Below are positions 1-5,015 of a stretch of 5,015 nt of DNA, in pieces (the stretch's first letter is position 1; every line of letters begins with the position of its first letter). Origin of the DNA: an uncultured Lachnospiraceae bacterium (lineage in GTDB: Bacteria; Bacillota; Clostridia; Lachnospirales; Lachnospiraceae). Made by a program: the position numbers and the translations under genes. The stretch lies in the NCBI GenBank assembly GCA_945788595.1, contig CALZMS010000106.1, positions 1-5,015 of the forward strand, read 5' to 3'. The notes beneath the pieces were generated by a model. The model was not told where the DNA came from. It saw nothing but the letters and a program-made list of their open reading frames with translations, and made no database searches.

Positions 1-273
1 GAGATCAACCTGGAATATGATGCTGAAAAAGTGATGGAAGCTGACTATTTTATTATGGCTCTGGATGCAGACGGAAATCCAATGATAAGCGGTTTGGGCA
101 GCACAGATAATTTGCCTGTATCTTACCATAATGTATCGGAAATTACGATCTATGCCTTTGACTATTGTGAATATATGGATGAAATCAAAGGTTATCAACC
201 AACGAAAGAAAAAAGCTATCGAGAATTATATGACGAAAGAGCCGCTTTCAGTGAAACTGTTAAATTTGAATGA
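1..273 (+). CDS. C-terminal part of an unidentified protein, possibly DUF4179-like sigma-regulator type (5' truncated by window)
   Basis: The reading frame is open from the first base and ends at TGA 271-273, giving the last 90 residues of a protein that begins outside the window. The ATG codons at 31 and 34 or later are internal, because the frame is equally protein-like upstream of them (EINLEYDAEKV). The fragment is soluble and acidic, with a beta-strand-like stretch (SEITIYAFDY) followed by a charged helical tail (SYRELYDERAAFSETVKFE). The tail resembles the ends of DUF4179/DUF5643 proteins, which in Clostridia often sit beside ECF sigma factor genes. This is resemblance from memory only, so the family call is tentative. 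It lies 43 bases upstream of the first permease on the same strand with no visible terminator between them, so it is probably co-transcribed with the transporter genes. If the family call is right, the operon may be under sigma/anti-sigma control. Confidence 0.6.
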   Translation, partial: EINLEYDAEKVMEADYFIMALDADGNPMISGLGSTDNLPVSYHNVSEITIYAFDYCEYMDEIKGYQPTKEKSYRELYDERAAFSETVKFE

Positions 274-316
274 ACCATTCGACAGTATAACAAAGGGAAA
301 ACCATACAATAATTAC

Positions 317-1162
317 ATGATTTACATAGACATAGGAAGGGGAGAAAGATTCATACAAACCGGCAAAATCATAACACATTATCTTACACAGGAAATCCGG
401 GAAAGCTGTAACCGAATGTTTCTGCTGTCCATTATAGGGATCCTTGGATGCCTGGTTTTGGATAATGCCCATGCTATGACATTGCTTTTGCGTAATGATA
501 TTGCAGGTATAGATGTTTTGTATTATCTCAAATTTTCTCTGAATCACGGATTTTATGGAATGTTTGTTATCCCGCTGATGGCAGCATTACCGTACGGCTT
601 ATGCTACTATCGCGATGTCCGTGCCGGGATTACCAGAAGTGTGATCAGCAAAACCGGTATAAAAGTATATTGTGTGGGAAAGATGATCAGCACATTCCTG
701 TCCGGTTTCCTTTCCTGTGCCTGCTCCTTAGGATTATTTTCCGCTTTTATATGCTGTTACCGGCCGCTATTCGACAGGGAAGTGATTGCTGAATGGCTGG
801 GCATGCCGTTTGACCGACTCCTTATTTCCGGGCAGTATATGCAGTATTTATGGATTCGTTACCTATTATATGGAGTCTGGTGCGGTATCTGGTGCCTTTT
901 TGCATTGTGTATATCCAGCTATGTACAAAATGCCTATGTGATACTGGCATCAGTGACTGTAATATTGTTCGTCTGGAATATTATATACAATGTCCTGGAT
1001 ATCAATGTTGCCTATAGACCATCCTACTGGTTTTCCTGTTCAGCCGGTTTGGGATCTGATACGGTTATGGTTATCATCTGTATTCAGTTTACGCTGCTTA
1101 TGCTTGGCCTGTCATGGGTGATTTTTTACAGGAAAGTTAGACAAAATCTATATACGGGGTGA
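317..1162 (+). CDS. ABC-2-like transporter permease, six predicted transmembrane helices
   Basis: Integral membrane protein of 281 aa from ATG 317, probably the membrane subunit of an ABC exporter. Hydrophobic segments lie at about residues 35-49, 79-98, 123-147, 183-203, 205-227 and 249-271, matching the six-helix layout of ABC-2 permeases. The N-terminal cytoplasmic stretch (ITHYLTQEIRESCNR) is the amphipathic, charged segment usual before the first helix in this group. The frame is open back to 131, but that upstream part overlaps the preceding gene and is a shadow. ATG 317 is the last plausible ATG before helix 1, yet it has no good ribosome binding site. A strong purine-rich site at 334-345 instead points to residue 13, which is an ATA codon (see separate entry). 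The stop codon overlaps the start of the next gene by 4 bases. No closer family name or substrate can be given from sequence alone. Confidence 0.8.
   Translation: MIYIDIGRGERFIQTGKIITHYLTQEIRESCNRMFLLSIIGILGCLVLDNAHAMTLLLRNDIAGIDVLYYLKFSLNHGFYGMFVIPLMAALPYGLCYYRDVRAGITRSVISKTGIKVYCVGKMISTFLSGFLSCACSLGLFSAFICCYRPLFDREVIAEWLGMPFDRLLISGQYMQYLWIRYLLYGVWCGIWCLFALCISSYVQNAYVILASVTVILFVWNIIYNVLDINVAYRPSYWFSCSAGLGSDTVMVIICIQFTLLMLGLSWVIFYRKVRQNLYTG
334..345 (+). promoter_or_regulatory. Strong ribosome binding site placed in front of a non-standard ATA codon
   Basis: The run AGGAAGGGGAGA is the best Shine-Dalgarno-like sequence between the upstream stop (273) and the permease. It lies inside the frame that starts at ATG 317, so it cannot serve that start. 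With normal spacing of 7-8 bases it points to codon 353-355, which is ATA and in frame with the permease (next residues QTGKIITHYL). Either the true start is a non-standard ATA, or an original ATG has mutated and ATG 317 is used as a weak substitute. A purine stretch AAAGGGA at 292-298 lies 18 bases before ATG 317, which is too far to be efficient. Confidence 0.5.
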
Positions 1163-2313
1163 AAAAAGTGAGAAGTAAAAAAACAATAGTTCTGTTTTGC
1201 TTATGTCTGGCGATGGTGATCTTTTTGATCCTTTCCCGTATTCGTTTTCAGCAAAATAATCTGGGCGAAAACGCTGTACCGAGTACCAGTTCAATCATTA
1301 TGGCAGAAGAACTCCCATCTGAAAATGATGACATACAGACCGGGGATCCATCCCATATTTCAGAAAAAATAGAAGCTAATCTGATCGTGGATGCGGATGT
1401 AGAAACACAGGCAAAGTCCGGCGTCAGCTATACGGTGGGAGCGATTGATTTTACGGAAGAGAAGGCCAATTCTCTGATGAAAGAACTGACCGGCCACGAT
1501 GTTCTGGAGACGAATTACGCCGGGACAGATTTCTGGCTGAATGGTGTGGGAAATTCCAGACTTTGTTTTGTGGAGAATTCTTTGAATTTTCAGCAAAATA
1601 CAGAGATGGATGATGCTCTGCTCAGTGTGCTGCAGATCTGGGATGAGGAACACAGAGCAGAAAGGCAGGAAAAAGATCTGGTTTTTGCATCTTTAGAAGA
1701 ATGTAAAGCAGAGGTGCTCCGTATGATGCAGCGATTTACAGATATGGATACGGAAATCATACGTATCAATGCTGTTTCTGCAGATACGATCCAGTCTTTT
1801 TACATACAGCTGCACGAGGAAGGGGAATTTACGGCTGAATCCCCGGTAGATTTTACGGTTATGGGGGATGCTTATCTGGTGTATGCCGGTTATCGCCAGA
1901 ATGGGCTGCCGGTTTACAAGGATACGGTGGAAGCGCAGGTAGAAAGTAATATGATGGAAGACGTGGCAAAATCCTGTCTGGTTAAAGCCGTGGTATCCAA
2001 AGATGGTATCCGGTATTTTGATATGGACTATCCTATGGTAATTCAGAGTCAGCAAGATATACAGCTCATATCTGCAAGGGAAGCTCTGGACCGGGCGCTG
2101 CCTTCGCTTAAAAACCAGATTCTGACACAAAAGGTTACGATAGACCGGATATACCTGGAATATGTAGCCATCACGTCCAGTGATTATTTTACACCGGATG
2201 TGCTGCGCCCTTACTGGGTGATCCATTATCAGACAGAAGGTTCGTCGTCTTATTTGGGAAATGCTATCCGTATCAATGCCAATACGGGAGAGGATCTTGT
2301 TTATGGAAAATAA
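1159..2313 (+). CDS. Membrane-anchored extracytoplasmic protein with PepSY/YycI-like C-terminal region
   Basis: Protein of up to 384 aa starting at GTG 1159 in a GTGA overlap with the permease stop. A second in-frame GTG at 1168 is also possible and sits better behind the GGGGTGA at 1156-1162, giving 381 aa. A positively charged N-terminus (KKVRSKK) precedes one hydrophobic segment at about residues 9-26. There is no convincing lipobox, so it looks like a signal anchor with the rest outside the cell. The remainder is acidic and soluble. The segment YAGYRQNGLPVY (242-253) and the end (LRPYWVIHY, then RINANTGEDL) recall the beta-strand repeats of PepSY/YycI-type extracytoplasmic domains, whose ends often read 'W.v.y...I.a.tGe'. 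The exact family is uncertain. It is sandwiched between two permease genes with overlapping ends at both sides, which suggests it works with that transporter, for example as an accessory or sensing subunit. That role is inference. Confidence 0.75.
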   Translation: MKKVRSKKTIVLFCLCLAMVIFLILSRIRFQQNNLGENAVPSTSSIIMAEELPSENDDIQTGDPSHISEKIEANLIVDADVETQAKSGVSYTVGAIDFTEEKANSLMKELTGHDVLETNYAGTDFWLNGVGNSRLCFVENSLNFQQNTEMDDALLSVLQIWDEEHRAERQEKDLVFASLEECKAEVLRMMQRFTDMDTEIIRINAVSADTIQSFYIQLHEEGEFTAESPVDFTVMGDAYLVYAGYRQNGLPVYKDTVEAQVESNMMEDVAKSCLVKAVVSKDGIRYFDMDYPMVIQSQQDIQLISAREALDRALPSLKNQILTQKVTIDRIYLEYVAITSSDYFTPDVLRPYWVIHYQTEGSSSYLGNAIRINANTGEDLVYGK

Positions 2314-3067
2314 AAAAGTGTCTTTGCTGTCGAAAAGTATGCAGGTCTGCGGGTATCTTTTTCAGAATCATTTTCTGACGGTTAATACGGGAGTGATCTA
2401 TGTACTGCTGTTGATTTTTATCAGTTTCCATATTCGACCTGTGGCTGAGTTCTGTATTGCGCAGAAGATCGCAGTGACACCGTGGGTGTTTCCTTTTATG
2501 ACCAGCGATTATATGCTGCAGATTATTTTGATGGCTGCCGCCATACTCCTGATCATAGACGCTCCGTTTCAGAATGAGAATCAGCTGTATCTGATGTATC
2601 GGGCAGGAACGGCCGCATGGAAGCTGGGATCATTTTTATATATGGCACTGGTTGCTGTTGTTTTTGTGATAAGTATATGGGGAATGGCCCTTCTGTCACT
2701 GGCGGATGTCGTACAGTTTTCTATGGAATGGGGCAAGATTCTGGGCACTTTGATGCAGACAACGGCCGGTATAGAATATGGAATTCCAATGGCATTTAAT
2801 TATACGATATTTCAGTATACTCCGTTACAGGCGACCATATACGGTCTGCTGCTGGAAGCTTTGTGTATTCTCTGGCTGGGAATGATCGTTTATATCGGCA
2901 ATGCCTATATAAAGCACAAAGTGGGGATGATCCTTGCTTTCTTTTATCTGTTTATGGATGTGACAATATTTAATGCAATGCCCCGCAGTGTATATCGGTG
3001 GTCACCGCTGTCATTGTGTCAGCGCGTCTGGGAATTGCGCAGGCAATTATGGAGGATCCTTCACTGA
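2303..3067 (+). pseudogene. Second ABC-2-like permease, C-terminus lost at a deletion junction
   Basis: The frame runs from ATG 2303 to TGA 3065-3067 and encodes 254 aa. The start is chosen because GGGAGAGG at 2286-2293 lies 9 bases upstream. The gene overlaps the end of the preceding one by 11 bases, a translationally coupled layout. The frame is open back to 2261, but that part only shadows the previous gene. Predicted membrane helices lie at about residues 29-43, 70-85, 108-133, 178-200 and 207-223, so five are visible where six would be expected. The native sequence appears to run to about residue 238 (SVYRWSPLSL). The last 14-16 residues (ending in VWELRRQLWRILH) are tryptophan- and arginine-rich and are simply the ABC ATPase sequence read in the wrong frame. 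The gene is therefore probably truncated by a deletion. Whether a five-helix product is stable is unknown. Confidence 0.75.
3015..3027 (+). other. Probable deletion junction between permease and ABC ATPase coding sequence
   Basis: Up to about 3016 the permease frame (codons starting at 2303, 2306 and so on) reads as membrane protein ending SPLSL. From about 3022-3025 a different frame (codons starting at 3022, 3025 and so on) reads RLGIAQAIMEDP, the sequence that normally follows the LSGG signature of an ABC ATPase. The switch occurs within about ten bases (TGTCAGCGCG). No insertion sequence or target-site duplication is visible. The missing DNA should hold the end of the permease and roughly the first 130 or more codons of the ATPase. 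Confidence 0.7.
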
Positions 3068-3273
3068 TCATACTGGATGAGCCTATGAACGGTCTTGACA
3101 ATCAGGGAGTAGAAGAGATGCGAAAGCTTTTTCTTGAACTGAAGAGTCATGGAAAAACCTTTCTGATCGTCAGTCATAACCGCGAAGATATAGAGGTACT
3201 TTGCGATCATGTGTATATGATGGATCGGGGAGTACTGACATCCCAGAGTACAATAGGGCAGGCTGGCCGATAA
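3022..3273 (+). pseudogene. ABC transporter ATP-binding protein, 3' remnant only
   Basis: About 83 codons ending at TAA 3271-3273 encode the last third of an ABC ATPase. Visible parts in order are the helix following the signature (RLGIAQAIMEDP), Walker B with its catalytic glutamate (LIILDEP), the D-loop (NGLD), the H-loop histidine (FLIVSH) and the closing strand (DHVYMMDRGVL). Walker A, the Q-loop and the LSGG signature are absent, so the fragment cannot bind and hydrolyse ATP on its own. Typical family members are around 200-300 aa. A GTG at 2998 keeps the frame open slightly further upstream, but it has no ribosome binding site and reads permease DNA. The last residues (about STIGQAGR) are encoded by the left arm of a long hairpin, so the natural C-terminus may also have been altered. 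The intact ancestor was presumably the motor for the two permeases upstream. Confidence 0.85.
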
Positions 3274-3295
3274 GCATCGGCTGGCCTGCCCTATT
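3252..3295. repeat. Long near-perfect inverted repeat (20-bp stem, 4-base loop)
   Basis: The left arm is 3252-3271, the loop AAGC is 3272-3275 and the right arm is 3276-3295. Eighteen of 20 pairs are Watson-Crick and the other two are G-T wobbles on the + strand. The stem is GC-rich in the middle (GGGCAGGC / GCCTGCCC). It overlaps the last codons and stop of the ATPase remnant. On the + strand it is followed by CGCAG and then a run of A, not T, so it lacks the U-tract of a standard intrinsic terminator; no T-run follows it on the minus strand either. It could still stop or stabilise the upstream transcript, or be a dispersed palindromic repeat. GGCTGGCC also occurs as a direct repeat in both arms (3261-3268 and 3279-3286). 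Confidence 0.8.
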
Positions 3296-3297
3296 CG

Positions 3298-3328
3298 CAG
3301 AAAAAAAGCAGCATCTGCATGCTGCTTT
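3298..3328 (-). terminator. Intrinsic terminator of rpmB
   Basis: Read on the minus strand, AAAGCAGCAT (3328-3319), loop GCAG (3318-3315) and ATGCTGCTTT (3314-3305) form a perfect 10-bp stem. The T-run continues through 3301, giving seven T residues (3307-3301). This stem plus U-tract lies 13 bases after the rpmB stop codon and is a textbook Rho-independent terminator. On the + strand the stem is followed by only three T residues, so it would work less well for the convergent ABC operon. Confidence 0.9.
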
Positions 3329-3341
3329 CAAACTTTTCTGA

Positions 3342-3527
3342 TTAAGCTCTTTCTACTGCACCGGATCTTAAACAAGAAGTGCAGACATGAATTCTCTTAA
3401 CTGTACCGTCAACGTTTGCTTTAACGGTTTTGATGTTGGATTTCCACATTTTGTTGGATCTTCTATGAGAATGGCTCACATTGCATCCGAAATGAGCGCC
3501 CTTTTCACAAATTGCACATTTTGCCAT
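3342..3527 (-). CDS. rpmB: 50S ribosomal protein L28 (bL28), zinc-binding form
   Basis: Structural protein of the large ribosomal subunit, 61 aa. It begins MAKCAICEKGAHFGCNVSHS and contains the typical RRSNKMWKSNIKTVK core, of normal length for bL28. Cysteines at 4 and 7 (CAIC) and at 49 and 52 (CTSC) form two CxxC pairs, marking the zinc-ribbon (C+) version of the protein; a further cysteine lies at 15. The start at 3527 is fixed by GGAGGTG (3540-3534), 6 bases upstream. The frame stays open a further 28 codons upstream, but that sequence is the promoter and leader. The gene is monocistronic, with its own promoter and terminator, and is divergent from the Asp23/fakA pair, the arrangement found widely in Firmicutes. 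Confidence 0.97.
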   Translation of the reverse strand: MAKCAICEKGAHFGCNVSHSHRRSNKMWKSNIKTVKANVDGTVKRIHVCTSCLRSGAVERA

Positions 3528-3553
3528 GGTAAACACCTCCTCGACGTATACTA

Positions 3554-3568
3554 GTCTGTAACACAGAC
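3554..3568 (-). promoter_or_regulatory. rpmB: Small stem-loop in the rpmB leader
   Basis: On the minus strand GTCTGT, loop GTT and ACAGAC form a perfect 6-bp stem, extendable by one G-T pair. It lies between the predicted transcription start (about 3576) and the ribosome binding site (3540-3534), so it would be present in the rpmB mRNA leader. Ribosomal protein leaders are often regulatory, but this hairpin is short and I do not recognise it as a known leader family. A role in mRNA stability or autoregulation is only a possibility. Confidence 0.4.
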
Positions 3569-3582
3569 CTGCAACATAAGTT

Positions 3583-3611
3583 ATTCTATCAGATGAAAAT
3601 TCATTTTGCAA
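3583..3611 (-). promoter_or_regulatory. rpmB: Sigma-A type promoter for rpmB with extended -10
   Basis: On the minus strand the -35 box TTGCAA (3611-3606) and the -10 box TAGAAT (3588-3583) are separated by exactly 17 bases. A TGA immediately precedes the -10, giving the TGn extended element. Transcription would start near 3576, leaving a leader of about 48 bases. All elements are close to consensus, as expected for a highly expressed ribosomal protein gene. Confidence 0.8.
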
Positions 3612-3641
3612 GAGAAATTTTCAGTTTTTCGCAAATTATTA

Positions 3642-3670
3642 TTTCCTTTTTGCGGGAAACAGGGTATAAT
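3642..3670 (+). promoter_or_regulatory. Promoter for the Asp23 family / fakA operon
   Basis: A perfect -10 box TATAAT lies at 3665-3670. The best -35 candidate at 17-base spacing is TTTCCT (3642-3647), which matches poorly, so the promoter may be activator-dependent or rely on the -10. Transcription would begin near 3677 and give a leader of about 46 bases. A weak stem GTTATT/AATAAC (3678-3683 and 3698-3703) could form in that leader. Together with the rpmB promoter this accounts for the 195-base divergent intergenic region; nothing else is evident there. Confidence 0.6.
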
Positions 3671-3722
3671 AACCACAGTTATTTTTGCAACCAAATGAAT
3701 AACAACCTATGGAGGAAACGAT

Positions 3723-4079
3723 ATGAAAGGTCATATGAGTACAGATTTGGGCCAGATTACCATTGATTCCGATGTTATTGCTGCGTATGCCGGCAGTGTG
3801 GCTATGGAAGTTTTCGGTATCGTAGGTATGGCTGCCGTTAGTGTTAAGGACGGCGTTTTTAAACTTCTGAAAAAAGAGAGCCTGCGCCGCGGTGTCAACG
3901 CTACGGTGACGGATAATAAGATCTCTCTGGCGTTCCACGTAATCGTTGCCTATGGCGTCAGCATCAGTGCCGTAGCTGATAACCTGATGGACAGCGTTAA
4001 ACACAAAGTAGAAGAATTCACCGGTATGGAAGTAGAACATATTGATGTCCTTGTGGAAGGCATCCGTGTGATAGATTGA
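3723..4079 (+). CDS. yloU: Asp23/Gls24 family envelope stress response protein (YloU type)
   Basis: Protein of 118 aa, normal length for the family. The start ATG 3723 follows GGAGG (3711-3715) with 7-base spacing; a later ATG at 3735 is possible but lacks its own site. It begins with the family's strand-helix pattern (GQITIDSDVIAAYAGSVAMEV FGIVGM). The middle has ISLAFHVIVAYGVSI and the end has VKHKVEEFTGMEVEHIDVLVEGI, which match the alpha/beta fold of Asp23/DUF322 proteins. No membrane segment or signal peptide is seen, so it is cytoplasmic. In Staphylococcus aureus Asp23 is a membrane-associated, alkaline-shock-induced protein; the biochemical role of YloU-type members is not settled. It sits 19 bases before fakA and after the divergent rpmB, the conserved Firmicutes order rpmB-yloU-yloV, which supports the name and co-transcription with the kinase gene. 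Confidence 0.93.
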   Translation: MKGHMSTDLGQITIDSDVIAAYAGSVAMEVFGIVGMAAVSVKDGVFKLLKKESLRRGVNATVTDNKISLAFHVIVAYGVSISAVADNLMDSVKHKVEEFTGMEVEHIDVLVEGIRVID

Positions 4080-4098
4080 TATTTAAGGAGGACGCTTT

Positions 4099-5015
4099 AT
4101 GTCTGCAAATACAATAGATGCGCAGATGCTGGCTCGGATGTTCCTTTCCGGCGCCAGAAATCTGGAAAATAAAAAGGATTGGATCAACGAGCTGAATGTT
4201 TTCCCCGTACCGGATGGTGATACGGGTACCAATATGACAATGACGATTCTCTCAGCAGTAGGTGAGATTGAGAAATTGTCTGAGATTACGATGCCGACCG
4301 TATGCAAGGCTATGTCATCCGGTTCCCTGCGCGGTGCGCGCGGTAACTCCGGTGTTATCCTGTCCCAGCTGTTCCGTGGTTTTACCAAGGCTGTTAAGGA
4401 AAAAGAAGAACTGGGTATCCAGGAACTGGCTGCAGGCATTGAGAAAGCCTGTGAAACAGCATACAAAGCTGTCATGAAGCCAAAGGAAGGTACGATTCTT
4501 ACGGTTGCCAGAGGAATGTCAGAAAAGGCCCGTGAGCTCTCTATTTTAGCTGAAACAGAAGAGCTTGCTATGGAAGATTTCCTGAAACAGGTGGTGGACG
4601 AGGGATATGCTACTCTGGAAAAAACCCCAGATATGCTTCCGGTCCTGAAGGAAGCCGGTGTGGTGGATTCCGGCGGACAGGGTCTGATGTGTATCATGGA
4701 AGGCGCATATCTTGCATTTATCGGTCAGGAAGTTACTGCCGGTGGCGAAGATGGACAGCCGGAAGTATTAAAATACAGCTACTGTGTGGCATTTAAGATT
4801 CGTCCGGCAGGTCCGCTGGCACCTGAATCTGTTAAGGAAGTTAAGGAGTATATGGCTTCTCTGGGTGATGCTATTACCTACCAGACAGATTCCGGAAAGC
4901 TTCGCATTCATATGCATACCAATGATCCGGGTCTTGCCATTACAAAAGCTTTGAATTACGGTTCGCTTAGTTCTGTTTCTATCAGCAACATGCATCTGGA
5001 TTCTGAAGCAGAGCG
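4099..5015 (+). CDS. fakA: Fatty acid kinase catalytic subunit FakA / DAK2 domain protein YloV (3' truncated by window)
   Basis: The frame starts at ATG 4099, 7 bases after AAGGAGG (4085-4091), and stays open to the window end: 305 full codons of a protein usually about 550 aa. FakA phosphorylates fatty acids carried by FakB proteins, feeding exogenous fatty acids into phospholipid synthesis. The N-terminal DhaL/DAK2 nucleotide-binding domain (about 1-205) shows NVFPVPDGDTGTNM at 33-46, whose aspartates D39 and D41 correspond to the metal-ATP ligands. It continues with GARGNSGVILSQL (79-91), KPKEGTILTVAR (127-138) and LPVLKEAGVVDSGGQG (180-195). The middle domain begins around 225 (KYSYCVAF). 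Cys229, His271 and His273 (IHMHTNDPG) have the same spacing as the zinc-binding Cys-His-His set I recall for the FakA middle domain. The C-terminal domain lies outside the window. The gene is co-transcribed with the Asp23 family gene just upstream. Confidence 0.95.
   Translation, partial: MSANTIDAQMLARMFLSGARNLENKKDWINELNVFPVPDGDTGTNMTMTILSAVGEIEKLSEITMPTVCKAMSSGSLRGARGNSGVILSQLFRGFTKAVKEKEELGIQELAAGIEKACETAYKAVMKPKEGTILTVARGMSEKARELSILAETEELAMEDFLKQVVDEGYATLEKTPDMLPVLKEAGVVDSGGQGLMCIMEGAYLAFIGQEVTAGGEDGQPEVLKYSYCVAFKIRPAGPLAPESVKEVKEYMASLGDAITYQTDSGKLRIHMHTNDPGLAITKALNYGSLSSVSISNMHLDSEAE

Noticed and set aside
131..316. Upstream extension of the first permease to ATG 131
   Set aside because: It overlaps the coding end of the preceding gene, its residues are not membrane-protein-like and ATG 131 lacks a ribosome binding site.
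1693..2226. 177-codon open frame on the minus strand
   Set aside because: It is antisense to the anchored extracytoplasmic protein, has no ribosome binding site, and its composition (many H, R, Y, I) is shadow-like.
3010..3030. Programmed ribosomal frameshift joining permease and ATPase
   Set aside because: No slippery heptamer or downstream pseudoknot is evident, and a fused product would still lack the ATP-binding half of the ATPase.
2998..3273. The ABC ATPase fragment as a functional small protein starting at GTG 2998
   Set aside because: The first residues come from permease DNA read in another frame, there is no ribosome binding site, and Walker A and the signature motif are missing.
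3528..3611. N-terminal extension of L28 upstream of 3527
   Set aside because: The stretch contains the promoter, leader and a strong ribosome binding site for the 3527 start, and L28 proteins normally begin MAKC/MAR at this point.
3639..4040. 133-codon minus-strand frame across the Asp23 family gene
   Set aside because: It is antisense to a recognisable conserved gene and overlaps its promoter region; it has no supporting signals.
4083..4697. 204-codon open frame on the minus strand
   Set aside because: It is antisense to fakA, whose frame has clear conserved motifs. The serine- and proline-rich product is typical of a shadow frame.

Overview
The window looks like a low-to-moderate GC member of the Clostridia, most likely a Lachnospiraceae gut anaerobe. 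The reasons are strong GGAGG-type ribosome binding sites, the conserved core block rpmB / Asp23-Gls24 family gene / fakA, and an accessory operon of ABC-2-like permeases of a style common in that family. The taxonomic call is inference from gene style and gene order; no search was run.

Left part, about 1-3295 (+ strand): a tightly packed accessory operon. It starts with the C-terminal end of an unidentified protein (1-273), possibly a sigma-factor-regulator-type (DUF4179-like) protein. A six-helix ABC-2-like permease follows (about 317-1162), then a membrane-anchored extracytoplasmic protein with a PepSY/YycI-like C-terminal end (1159-2313), then a second ABC-2-like permease (2303-3067). The last two starts overlap the preceding stop codons, which suggests translational coupling. 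The operon is broken at its far end. Near position 3020 the second permease runs, out of frame, straight into the last third of an ABC ATPase (about 3022-3273). That fragment keeps the Walker B, D-loop and H-loop but has lost Walker A, the Q-loop and the LSGG signature. An internal deletion is the simplest explanation, so the transporter as encoded here is probably non-functional unless an ATPase is supplied from elsewhere.

Middle, 3252-3328: two adjacent stem-loops. The first is a long 20-bp stem that overlaps the end of the ATPase remnant and has no U-tract. The second is a canonical intrinsic terminator for the minus-strand rpmB gene.

Right part, 3342-5015: conserved housekeeping genes. 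rpmB (ribosomal protein L28, zinc-binding form) lies on the minus strand, with a well-formed extended -10 promoter. Divergent from it are a 118-aa Asp23/Gls24 family protein (YloU type) and the first 305 codons of fakA/yloV, the DhaL-type fatty acid kinase, which runs off the end of the window. The divergent intergenic region (3528-3722) carries both promoters.

I found no tRNA, rRNA, CRISPR array, insertion sequence or attachment site. Nothing here is clearly a new biological system; the most notable signal is the scar at the permease/ATPase junction.
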